From Brachypterus glaber (taxonomy: Eukaryota; Arthropoda; Insecta; Coleoptera; Kateretidae), in the NCBI GenBank assembly GCA_958510825.1, contig OY294044.1, positions 38,613,816 through 38,677,815 on the forward strand: DNA of 64,000 bases, written 5' to 3'. Position 1 is the stretch's first letter; every line of letters begins with the position of its first letter. This document shows, in pieces, positions 54,088-64,000 of this stretch. The notes under the pieces were generated by a model that was not told the origin of the DNA, did no database searches, and worked only from the letters and a program-made list of their open reading frames with translations. A program made the translations under genes and the position numbers.

Positions 54088-55010
54088 TTAGGCATGCCCT
54101 TAGGAACATTTTGGGTAAAAATTAAAAAAATCTGTCTGGCGCTTTTTTTTTTTAATTTTATTTTTTGTATGTTTTTAACGTATAAATTCGGAATATCTAT
54201 GCTGGCGTTGTTAAGCATCCAAGAAAATAGGACATTTGTCATTTTAAAGTTTTTTTTATGCTTCATTGCATTAAAATACAATGATGATTTGCAATGAAAA
54301 GTCGGTTTACTGAATCTCGAGATAATGGGGCACAAATCGTTAAATTATTTTAAAATTTGTAATTTTAGAAAAATAGGCATTCAGAAAAAAGTAACATAGG
54401 ACATGTATTAGCTCATTGAAAAGCTCTTTTTATGCTGATTATGATGATGTTTTAAAAATCGGTGCAACCGTTCTCGAATTATTTGACTATATAATTATAA
54501 CTTTGGTCGTATTTAATTTTTTGGTAAAAACTACTACTGGTAAAATCTGAGATAGGTTTTATTACATATCATTTTAAACTACACTTAATGGCAATTAAAA
54601 CAATTTTTCTTTTTAAAATCGGTTCGATTTTTAAAAATTTAACAGTGTCATAATCAGCATAAAAAGAGCTTTTAAACGAGCTTTTACCTGTCATATATTA
54701 CTTTTTGAATGAATGCCTATTTTTACAAAATTACAAATAGTAAAATAATTTAACTATTTGTGCCCCATTATCTCGAGATTCAGTAATTTTCGATTGAAAA
54801 TCACCATCACCATTTCCATTAAGAATGAAAAAACCTTTAAAATGACATGAAACATGTCCTATTTTCTTGGATTCTTAACAACGCCAGAATAGATATTTCG
54901 CATTTATACGTTTAAATCGTACAAAAAATCAAAATAAAAAAAGCGCCAGATATATTTTTTAATTTTCATCCAAAATGTTCCTAGGGGTATGCCCAATCTT
55001 TTGATAAAGA
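54088..55010. repeat. Inverted repeat with ~400-bp arms
   Basis: TTTTGGGTAAAAATTAAAAA, GGACATTTGTCATTTTAAAG-type, TCTCGAGATAATGGGGCACA and ATCAGCATAAAAAGAGCTTT blocks occur in opposite order and orientation on the two sides of about 54545. Arms are clearly diverged, so it is older than the 51-54 kb palindrome. Confidence 0.8.
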
Positions 55011-55479
55011 GAAATTTTGGTTTGTCGAAAAAAAAAATTAAAATGCTAAAAACCTACAGTGAATAATCAACAGGTATATAACAGCACAAACATTAAATAT
55101 TTACATAACGCTGACACGAGAAATAAAAAAGTTATTCATGAAAAATGAACCCTTTTACTGATCAATATTTCATAATTCTCGAACGGTTGCATATCAGAGC
55201 TATTAGCTTAATGTTTTAATGTACACCCGATCACAATAGATTACTAAATGATAGGGTTGTTCCCCTATAAACACACTAATGCGTCTCCCTATGTCATTTG
55301 AGAAAGGGGAGGTAAGCAGTGGCGGCCCTGAGGTGGTTACATGAAATGATTTCATAATAGGTAAAATTTAAAAAAATAAATGCTTCCATCAAAACCATCC
55401 ACATATGCTTTCCCCTATAATTAATTTTTACAGAAAAAACAAAGAAAAAGTTTCGAGAAAACATCTATAAATTCAATTA

Positions 55480-56125
55480 AGGCGGAGTGGGGTAAGTGTA
55501 ATAGCGGGGTAAGTGTAACCACCGCCATTTTCTATTTCTTGTTCAAGAAAAAATGTGTTTTTAGGAATATTCCGGTAGATTTAAGGTTTTCCTTTACCAA
55601 TTCATGTTTTTTTAGGTATGAGCATACAGAAAGAAATAACTTTTTTTCGTCGCGCATGCTTTTATTCTAAAATATCAAGTGAGGCCTTTGCTTTTATTGA
55701 TTTTTGATTTATAAGCGTTATTTAAAATATTTTGTGTCATATTGGGTAGTTTTTGACCAGAATTCCATATTTGGAATCAAAAGCCTTATAATTTTAAATT
55801 ACTAGTTACACTTGCCCCTCCTACATCCATAGAAGGGGCAAGTGTAACTGATGGTCCTGGGGCAAGTGTAACTGATGGTCCTGGGGTAAGTGTAACTGCG
55901 TTTTCAAATAACTTAAGTATAGGTTTTTTATAGGTTTTTTTAGTTTAATTCAGTATAGGGTTACTATAGGTTTTCTTTTGTTTCAGATTTTAAATTGAAG
56001 TGAAATGGTATTATTTACAATAAAGTTTATATCTTTTTTGCTATAAGAGATAAAAATATGATTTTTTTTTGGACGAAAGCTAAATTCTTGGACTATGTTA
56101 CACTTGCCTCCGTAACATACACCAA
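55480..56125. repeat. Cluster of 'ggggcaagtgtaac' repeats, probable MITE
   Basis: GGAGTGGGGTAAGTGTAA at 55484, a GTTACACTTGCCCC / GGGGCAAGTGTAAC inverted pair at 55805-55860, two direct copies with TGATGGTCCTGGGG, and TGTTACACTTGCC at 56097. The left and right edges are complementary over about 15 bases. Confidence 0.55.
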
Positions 56126-57460
56126 GTTTTTATACAGGGTGTCCCAGAACTCGCGTCAATCAAAAAATATAAAAAAAGTTTATATAAACATATGGATATA
56201 GATCCTAAGGGAGTTATGGCCCATTAAAGGGGATACCAAAAATAAGATTTTTATTTAATATGGAGCCCTTTGAGCTAGAAGAACGAGATTCAGCTTGTCG
56301 TTTAGTATTATTAAGGTCAATTATTTTAAGTTATTTTAGTTTGTAAATTTTACCGGAGGCGCGCCTAAGCGTGCGAAATGTCCGTGGCTTACCACATTTT
56401 TGCCCAAAACTTTTTTCAGTGTAAATTTTTCGCATTCTTGTTTAAAATAATAGATTCTTTAAGTAAAAATACATAAAAAATATTCTCTTAGTGTAATACC
56501 GTAAAACCAACGGTTTTCGAGAAAAATCAATTTAAAAAAAAATTTGCAGGACAGCCCTCTGAAAAGTGTTACTATTTAAAGATTCCATAACTCACTTAAT
56601 ATATATTTTTGGGCCAGGGTATAAGAAATTATTTTTCTTAGTTTTTAATGTGGATTCAGGTTTCAGAAAAAAAAGAAACAAAATATAAAAAAGCTTTAAA
56701 AAATTAATAATAAAAAACAGAAAAATATATATTTAAACAAGCCGTGAAGATATGTAATGCTACGTATTCCTTTATACATATACTATTCACAGTAAATGGT
56801 ATAATGTATTTTCAAAAATACTCAAAAAAAAATAAAAAAAAAATATTTTTTTCAATTTTTTTTTAATTTTCTTTATAAACGGTAAAAACGAAAAATTTGT
56901 AAAAAAATAAAAATTATATTTTTTCATTTTTTAAAAAAGTTTAATCCCTCTATAATTTTCTTTGTTTTTGAGGGGATTATTTTCAAAGTTAGTAGAATTG
57001 ATCCTTATAATAAGTTTTTTTTTTTAAAAGACGTTAATCTATTTTTTTTCAGCTTTTTTCCACTTTTTTAAAAGTTTAACCTCCTAACTTTTTTGTTTTT
57101 GAGGGGATTACTTTCAAAAACAATAGGCACCTTCACTCATAGAACTTGATTTTTCCTTAATATTTCAAGTCGATCAGATTATTCGTACTTGAGTAATCGT
57201 GTCTACAAATCGTAACAAAAAAGTTCAACGGGGGGAAGATCGGGATCGGGATAATCAAATTATTTTATAAAACTTTATATGAGTAGAGCAAACTAAAATA
57301 TAACTTAACATGTTTAACGCAGCAGGCGAAAATCTTTAGAAATATTGATCAAAAGCATCGATGCTTCACATTTTCCGGTTGGATGCATCATATTTTATAA
57401 AATTTGTTAAGAAATATCCAGACATTAGCGCCGCGGGTGAAATTTTTTTAAAAGTTTTCA
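56126..57460. other. Non-coding stretch
   Basis: Begins with CAGGGTGTCCCAGAACTCGC at 56136, a mariner-type end with no partner seen. The rest is A/T-run rich with no ORF. Confidence 0.4.
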
Positions 57461-57466
57461 GCAAAA

Positions 57467-57602
57467 TCATTAAAAAAATAAATACATTTGAGGGCTTGGG
57501 TTTGGCTGCAACCCGCTAGCCCCCCCCCAAGGATCAAATCATTAAAAAAATAAATAAATTTGAGGGCTGGGGGTTGGCTGCAGCCCGCTAGCCCCCCCCC
57601 CC
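57467..57602. repeat. Tandem ~68-bp duplication
   Basis: ATCATTAAAAAAATAAAT...TTTGAGGGCT...GGCTGCA.CCCGCTAGCCCCCCCCC occurs twice in tandem, differing at a few positions, and ends in a C run beside TAGGTACGCCACTGC. Confidence 0.8.
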
Positions 57603-57619
57603 TAGGTACGCCACTGCTT

Positions 57620-58600
57620 ATTCCTACTAAATCATCTACGAATCATTTGGATATAGGATCAAAACAGAAACTTCATGGCTTTGATTAGCGCCTTCGCCAA
57701 AATTGTAAATTGGTAATAAATTAATTTCTTTTCCAGTACAGCGATTATGCATATTTTTTTGTGGCCTTTCACCATTAATTACATTAGTCACTAAATATTT
57801 AGTTACAAGTGGATAGGATGTTATGATCCTATACAAATGTAATATAATTTTGTTAAAAACAGTATACCTAATTCTAAAGTCACGAACTTTAATATTTTTA
57901 GGGACGGACATGAAATGTTGCGCGTTTTTAACAAAAATTAAGGTACAATTGTATAGGGTAATAATTATTAGTTAACTTCCGATTTTCTATCAATTTTTAC
58001 TGAATATTCAGTTTAATTTTTACAGTGTACTGTATAGATATAATACGAGCCGCCTCTGATGGTATGAAGTAAGTTTGATTTAGGTTGAAGAATAGCCTTG
58101 ACAAAAGGCTTTAAACGGGGGTGTAAAACCCCATTTACATTACAGCGTTTATCTTGATGTTATAATCTGCGTGTATACCGAACATGATTCGGTAATGAGG
58201 CACGGGGATTTGTTGACTATCCGTTAGTTAACCAGTAATTAACCAGACCATGTATAACTTTAATGCAGAAAAATAATTGACCAGGGATTAAATTGACATA
58301 AGTAATGAGTTTTTTATTTTTACTTCGAAAAAATACGTTGGCGTTAATTGTACCCTTCGCAGTCTCTTGACTGGGAGGATATTATACGATAGTTTTCAAA
58401 TTTCCGAAATAGTCAAAAACCCGCTCAGACAAAAAATTACTATATGCATATTCTTTTTATCGAATTATGGACATTTTTAAAAAAATCCGTCCGCTTGTAC
58501 GTCCGTCCGTCTGTGTTTCACGTTTTTGTTAACACGATAACTCAAGAAGGATATATCCCATCGATATCAAATTTTTAGGAAAAATCAAGAACCCTATTTT
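57620..58600. other. Non-coding stretch
   Basis: A 91-codon minus-strand ORF (57636-57911) has no recognised domain. A TCCG tract is present at 58491-58511, followed by AACACGATAACTCAAGAAGG. Confidence 0.35.
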
Positions 58601-58609
58601 GAAAAAAAA

Positions 58610-59065
58610 ATCCCTTTAACAATTACACAGCCACACAAAAAAATATCTAGAGACTAGACCAATGCATTTTTAGTTTGTGACCTGTTGGAGAAATTCTGAG
58701 GTCAGATTAGGTTTCAGCGACCCCGAAAATATAAAAATGGGTTGGTCTAGTCCCTGGCGCTTAATTTATTTTTTTTTGGTTGTCTATGCACAGACACCCA
58801 AAAAAAAAATATGTGTCAGAGTAGTCTTTTTATATTTTCGGGGTAGCTGAAATCGAATCTGAGATCAGAATTACTCACTCCATCAGGTCACAACTTTTTT
58901 CTACACTTAAAAACATCTGAATTTAAGGAATTTTCCCACCACTTTTTTTAAGTGTAAAAAAAATTGCGATCTGATGGAACAATTCAGATTCGGTTTCAGC
59001 GACCTCGAAAATATAAAAATACAATGGTCTAGTTTCTGGACATTATTTTTTTTTGTGTGGTTGTG
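58610..59065. repeat. Alternating inverted repeat block
   Basis: The segment GACTAGACCA...CTGAGGTCAGATTAGGTTTCAGCGACC...AAATATAAAAA occurs three times in alternating orientation (about 58650, 58830 and 58990), flanked by ACACAAAAAAA / TTTTTTTGTGT ends. Confidence 0.65.
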
Positions 59066-59181
59066 TTATTATAGTTGTTAATAAAGTTGCAACTGTAACT
59101 TTATAAAGTAAATGTTCAAGCCGAAACTTTTTGTAAAGGTATATAGATATTCGTGATCTTTTGTGAAATTAAAATAGTATT

Positions 59182-59329
59182 AAGGCTGATTCAGGCATAA
59201 TTATCACTAAATAAACTAAGTAGTTCTGTCTTCTTTATTGGTCAAAAAGATAGATGGCTTCTCACCTGGCCAATTAAAAGGCCAGGATAGCTTAGTTTAG
59301 TTAGTGATAATTATGCCTGAATCGGTCTT
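59182..59329. mobile_element. 148-bp hairpin MITE
   Basis: GATTCAGGCATAATTATCAC starts the left arm (AAGGCT before it) and the complement ends the right arm. Arms of about 38 bases, with a further CCTGGCC/GGCCAGG stem in the centre. Confidence 0.85.
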
Positions 59330-61005
59330 TATATTTTATTGCTATAAATTAAGATTTTCTGCGGTAAATTAAATTTTAGATTAAAATATTTATTGGAATT
59401 ATAAAAGTTAATAAAACTAGTTTAGAATACATCTACGCCTTTAAAATAAAAAGAACTATTATTATAGAGTACACTGTACTCAATACAGGTACAGAACTTT
59501 CCCTGTAACAGGTCATTATTGATAATACTGTATTATACTAATCTACATGTATTATATACTTACACTGAGCAAAATTTTAGTTTATAGACAAGTAATCAGT
59601 AAAGTCGTAGCTGGTCCTATTCTCAAGTAAAAGGTAAAAATTCTTCAGGAGAGTCCTCCATTAGCAATAGTATTTTAAAAATCAAATCATATTCTAAATT
59701 TGTTAACAAAAAATAATTATTTTCATTATAAAAAGAAACAGTAGTATTTTTTATTAAAAGTCATAAAAGTTATAATAAAACCTTCTGAGAAGGCTTAAGA
59801 CAACAAAGTTATTTTATTTTTCAAAAACCTGGATTAAAAGTATATTTGAGATACCGAATCCAAATAATGATTTTTTGCCATTTTGAACTCTTTTATTCGG
59901 AAACCTGAGGTAATAACAACATAACAAATATTTTAAGACCAAATTCGGTCTCAGTGGCCCAAACGTGTGTGCAAAAACGCGGTTGCCTAGTGTAATTTTT
60001 AGCATTAGAGAGTTTCTGTGTAACAATTAACAGTATCAGTGCCCAAAATTATTGTAATTTTAATTCATACCTGTTATGCTATGTTATTAATTTGGTTTTT
60101 ATTATTTAGATTTTAGTTGATAAACATTTTAGAATTAACTAGTTACGCATGCTACCATTAAATCTTAATTTAACTTACGCTTACTAGACTTACTTGTGCA
60201 TTTAAGATAATAAATAAATTAATATGAATAAAAAAAAACAAATAAGCCAATTTACTCTAAATTTAAAATGAAAGTTTGAGTAAAAAATATCAAGTGACAC
60301 ATGGTTGTATTAAAATTGTTTTCTGAATCGAAGCATGTAAAAATATATAGAGTATCCCTATAAAAATCGGAAAGGATGTTAAAAAATCCCTAATTATACA
60401 TTATGTAGCTGCTGAAAATTTCACGTTCCTACCTAAAAAAGCAAAAAAGTTAAGGGATGTGAACCACTTTTCTAAAAGACTTGGTATATAAGTTTTGAGG
60501 GAGCTGTGGGGCAGATGTCAATAATTTGTAATTGTTTACAATATTTTAGTAAAAATTGGTATAGGGGTTTTTGAGTTCGCTGAAACTGATTCTGATGATA
60601 AAAAGTCCAACGCCACCTCTGGGAGCGGAGTAATGTAAAAATGTTGAAAAGCTTTTTATATCTTTGCAATGTATATAATAATATATAATATAAATAATAA
60701 TAAAATACAAAAAATTGCCCCAAAACAATATTTAATTAAATAAAAACTACTACATAAATGGTAAACTACTACGTAATTTTAAAAAATAAAAACAACAGTT
60801 TATGTAAACAATTTGTACTACAAATACATATGCATTTACATATGTAGGACTATAGTACTATTTTAACCTGATTTACTGAAACCTCGACTAAAACGCAGTG
60901 GCTACTAGATATTTTAATTAAAAAAAATATTTTACCAAACGATTTAGAACCTTTGCACGTCACGTGAAATATAAGCGACATACACTGCTGAAAAGGATTT
61001 ATTTG
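59330..61005. other. Non-coding stretch
   Basis: AT-rich; short minus-strand ORFs near 59814-60026 and 60472-60728 have no recognised domain or motif. Confidence 0.4.
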
Positions 61006-61008
61006 GAT

Positions 61009-61345
61009 ATGGCCAATTAAATTTTTTGGTTGTGAGTAACAAATTTTATTTGAGTCAAATAAATATTTAGTTTATGTAAACAAACATTTTAATTTCAAAA
61101 TAAATTATTAATGGGAACAAAATAGTTTATTTGACAGATATAACATTTATATGTCACAACCAAATAATTCAATTGGAGAACGTTCAAGTATTACGTAACG
61201 CAAAATTTGATAATTTTGGACCCCCCCCCCCCTGTAACGCTATTTTCCTATACCATTAACATGGTCGTAACACTCCAAAATGACCCCCACCCCCCTAGGA
61301 GCGTTACGTAATACTTTAACGTTCCCTTGGCCATATCCAACCAAA
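61009..61345. mobile_element. Nested inverted-repeat elements
   Basis: The outer ends ATTTGGATATGGCCAA and TTGGCCATATCCAACC are complementary. An inner element at about 61175-61326 has GAGAACGTTCAAGTATTACG and CGTAATACTTTAACGTTCCC ends around C-rich runs. The inner ends resemble those in the 18.16-18.73 kb palindrome (AAGTATTACGTAAC). Confidence 0.7.
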
Positions 61346-61557
61346 TATTTTGTTGACACAAATAAACTGTTTAGTTATCATTGTTGACATTTTGGCGATA
61401 AATTACTAAACAGATCGAAATAGATATTTATCAAAACAGATATTTATCGTACACTGAAAAAACTGCATGTAAAATAATTTAAAAATACATGAAATTACAT
61501 AGTACGGAATAGTAATTTTACTATTCTGGACTATGCATAATTCATGAATTTATGTAA

Positions 61558-61700
61558 AAAATTTAAAAGAATGTAAAAGAATGTAAAAGGATGTAAAAGA
61601 ATGTAACAGAATGTAAAAGAATGTAAAAGAATGTAAAAGAATGTAAAAGAATGTAAAAGAATGTAAAATAATGTAAAAGAATGTAAAATAATGTAAAAAA
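61558..61700. repeat. Decamer array (GAATGTAAAA)n
   Basis: About fourteen 10-bp units with very few variants (GGATGTAAAA, GAATGTAACA, TAATGTAAAA), continuing into ACATGATTTTACA words. Confidence 0.92.
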
Positions 61701-62156
61701 ATATATTTACATTGATTTACATATTTTTACATGATTTTACAATGTCGGGCTATGTTATTTTAAGACGCGCGTGCGCTTTGGATAATAACCAAGAAGGCGT
61801 TGCAACATGACGGACCGTTTAATATTGTTATTGTTAGAGAGATAGCGACGCATGTTGCTAGGTTAAAGTGTTAAAAGTGTAAAAAAGGTAAATATTATTT
61901 ATGTACGATATTAAAATGCTTTATTTGTGGCCTAAAATTTACGTTCATTATTAATTGCGATCTTTATCAACCAATAGATCTTTAAAGAAAGATGTAAACA
62001 GTTTATACTCGTATTAAGGGTGCAAATCGTTTGGTTTATTAAACCAAATGAACTTTACGCTACGATATTTCAAAAAAGCTTTGACACAGAGACTTGTAAT
62101 TTGGAACAAACATTTTCTAAGTAGTAAATATTTTTTTTCAAATTTCAAGTCCAAAC

Positions 62157-62385
62157 CATTCTGGACTCTGTAATTTTTACCGTTCCGGTCTATGCAAAAT
62201 ATTACCATTCTGGACTATGTAATTTTTAGCGTTCCGGCCTATGCAAAATATTACCATTCTGGACTATTTAATTTTTACCTTTCCGGTCTATGCAAAATAT
62301 TACTATTATGGACTTATGTAATTTTTACCATTCCGGTCTATGGCAACATATTACCATTTACGGACTATGTAATTTAATGTAATTT
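62157..62385. repeat. ~49-bp tandem array, four to five units
   Basis: TGGACT is found at 62162, 62211, 62260 and 62309, each followed by ATGTAATTTTTACCGTTCCG-like and TCTATGCAAAATATTACCAT-like sequence. Related words occur at 61500-61560, so the decamer array and this array may be parts of one element. Confidence 0.85.
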
Positions 62386-62616
62386 ATTTTTACCGTGTAG
62401 ACCAAAAACTCTTTACCGTATACAGTGCGTGTCATATCCACTACCTTTTCTTTTAAAGGCCTTAAGAATTCGGAATTCGGAACACGTAAATAAAATAAGC
62501 CATATATTTTTTTTTGCAAGTATACATTTGAAATTTTTATACTTGATAACACAGGCAAACAATGGTTTCTTTGAAAACTAATTACTGATTATTGTATCTA
62601 TAGTAGTAGATTATAA

Positions 62617-63453
62617 TCAGTAGGGGAAACAGTTGTACCTTGGACGTATTTGTACCTAGAACATACACTTAAATTTCAAATTTTCGGGTATAATTTCTCC
62701 AAATCGACAGTGGTAGTTTATTAGTCATCCGAATTCATTCAAAAACATTGACGGCAAGCGTGTGTGTGTTATTCCGCTAATTAATATTTTACATTAAAAA
62801 GTAACTATTTTGGCTGCGACTTTTTTTATGGTGTTGTCTTAAGTTGTAAATTTATATGCTTTATATCTAGCCTATTTAATTTTTTATTGAAATACATGTT
62901 AATAAAGTACAAAATTAATGTGCTATGGAAAGTTTAACTGTAACCTAAAATAGTATATAGATTGTTTTTGGTATCGCTACCTATAGTTGTAACTTGGGCC
63001 TAATGTGTAAAATGTACTTTGAACGGGTCTGACGTACAACACGTTGTACTTTGGACAGGTTCGAGGTACAACTAAAATATTTTTTTAGTTGTCTTAAGAT
63101 TCCACGGAGAAAGCAAGGGCAAAAAAAACTAAGAAGCGCAGTAGAGTTAATGTTAAATAATCAAGTTGTACATATGTTTTAACCGGTTTTAACTAAAATG
63201 TCTGGACCTGAAGTACAACCCCTGCCTGCCCTAGGTACAAAGCCCTTGTTGTACCTTGATCCTAAATACAAGTTTTTTGAAGTGTGTTAAAAAATATAAA
63301 AAAAGTAATTTAGGAAAATTTAAAAATATAACTATCAAGCCTAAAACACAGGAAAAAATAATAGGCTATATTTTAAAAAGTTCATTCCATTTGCCTATTT
63401 TTTGCATCCCAAAATGCAAAAATAGGATCTAGGTACAACAGGTTCCCCTACTG
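62617..63453. mobile_element. ~840-bp inverted-repeat element with 'gtaggggaa' ends
   Basis: CAGTAGGGGAAACAGTTGTACC at the left; GTACAACAGGTTCCCCTACTG at the right, complementary with a few mismatches. The interior is filled with degenerate GTACAA/TTGTAC words and has no ORF. Confidence 0.7.
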
Positions 63454-63454
63454 A

Positions 63455-64000
63455 TAATTATCAGAAAAATATAGAAAAAAAATCATCACATCAGTATTCC
63501 CAGAAATAAAATTTTTAAATTTTATCTCGAGGTAGAGTATGTAACGTCGAATTCTTTACAACTAATATTTTTTTTTTAAGCAAAGTAGATAGTGATGACA
63601 AAATTGTACACTTACTCTTATTCATGATTCATAAGAAAAAAGTTAAAAATTCTGATTTTTTTTTCGATTTTTGCTAATAAATGCGATATTCTTTTTTTTT
63701 ATATATATTTATACTATTTAAAATTATTTTAAAAGTATAATTTACTTTCTTCATATTGAAATCAATTATGAAACAAGAATTGTTTATTTTTTAAAGAAAC
63801 GACACCCTCTCCAATAGAGAACTTTATTTCCTCTTTGCCCCCTGGCTCAATTGTGCCCTCTAAAAATATAAAATATATACCAAAAACATATTTGTCGGGC
63901 GTTGTAGACTTTAATAACATTGCAAAAAAGTAGTCCGGCTCCTGCCCAGGCAACACAAATACATAGCAGGTACATAGCAGGTACATAACCACTGTTCTAT
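63455..64000. other. Right edge, no gene recognised
   Basis: A 76-codon minus-strand ORF (63762-63992) has no known domain. A small tandem ACATAGCAGGT repeat is at 63960-63985. Confidence 0.35.

Larger units (their letters stand above)
50980..55059. mobile_element. 4.1-kb composite palindromic (foldback) element
   Basis: The outer ends ACTATAGGTTTTTAG...TTTCGACAAACC (left) and GGTTTGTCGAAA...CTAAAAACCTACAGT (right) are complementary. Inside are two large inverted repeats: 51058-51984 against 53125-54058, and 54088-54490 against 54605-55010. Within the first there are many direct and inverted copies of CACGTCACAATTTTGCGCAA. No transposase is seen. All ORFs inside arise from palindromy, apart from a LINE remnant. 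Confidence 0.75.

Noticed and set aside
49208..56160. CAGGGTGTTTCAAATGTCCC (49208) and CAGGGTGTCCCAGAACTCGC (56136) as full mariner-type elements
   Set aside because: Neither has a complementary partner in the window; only single ends are visible.
55316..57617. A hAT-like element bounded by CAGTGGCG at 55317 and CGCCACTG at 57609
   Set aside because: The 8 bases outside the two ends do not match (GAGGTAAG versus CTTATTCC) and nothing hAT-like lies between, so they are probably ends of two different elements.
61558..62385. A CRISPR-like reading of the regularly spaced repeats
   Set aside because: Spacers are themselves repeats, the host is eukaryotic and no cas-type gene is present; these are minisatellites.
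63762..63992. 76-codon ORF at the right edge and the 91-codon ORF at 57636-57911
   Set aside because: No domain, no neighbouring exon signals; insufficient to call genes.

Overview
The window reads as a piece of an AT-rich, repeat-laden insect (at least arthropod) nuclear genome. The support is spliceosomal GT-AG introns, an R1-clade non-LTR retrotransposon pair, a DD41D mariner-like transposon, a CACTA-like transposase exon, many MITEs and foldback elements, a dimeric satellite and a Usp2-like deubiquitinase pseudogene. Two runs of exactly 200 N mark scaffold gaps of unknown true size. I see no intact single-copy host gene; nearly everything recognisable is mobile DNA or its wreckage.

Left part (1-18.9 kb): the front half of an LTR retrotransposon on the minus strand (gag with a canonical slippery heptamer just before its stop, pol running off the edge). 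Next come two broken pieces of an uncharacterised arthropod gene family, separated by a CACTA-like transposase exon and two copies of a 135-bp TTAA-flanked MITE. A degenerate 'tgcggcgcta' repeat array follows, then a 5'-truncated L1/Tx1-like LINE and several hairpin and long-inverted-repeat elements.

Middle part (19-31.2 kb): a satellite of alternating ~99-bp monomers with a LINE tail inserted in it, then a nest built around an R1-clade retrotransposon. Its presumed 5' leader is split by a complete 2.2-kb DD41D mariner-like element whose transposase has a 55-bp intron. Its ORF1 is split by a 265-bp piece copied from that mariner, with a perfect 108-bp duplication on both sides. A second, 5'-truncated R1 copy follows directly. 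(TCCG/TCTG)n tracts lie before and after both copies, which suggests target preference.

Right-centre (32-48.1 kb), the main discovery: an intronless-looking Usp2-like ubiquitin protease copy is cut inside one codon block by a 14,698-bp element (33081-47778). The element has AGT...ACT termini, a perfect 6-bp target duplication (CTCGCC) and inverted terminal repeats of about 2.5-2.8 kb. Inside are an intact penton-like minor capsid ORF, a fibre/attachment-like coiled-coil ORF and a small ORF resembling Polinton-associated proteins, but no polymerase, integrase, protease, ATPase or major capsid gene. This is a large, apparently non-autonomous Polinton/Maverick derivative. Its terminal repeats carry tandem ~265-bp subrepeats and an outward-facing tRNA-like sequence with correctly spaced A and B boxes.

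Right part (48-64 kb): decayed repeats, a 4.1-kb composite palindrome made of nested inverted repeats and split by a LINE tail, and a series of short-repeat arrays and small inverted-repeat elements. No host gene was recognised there.
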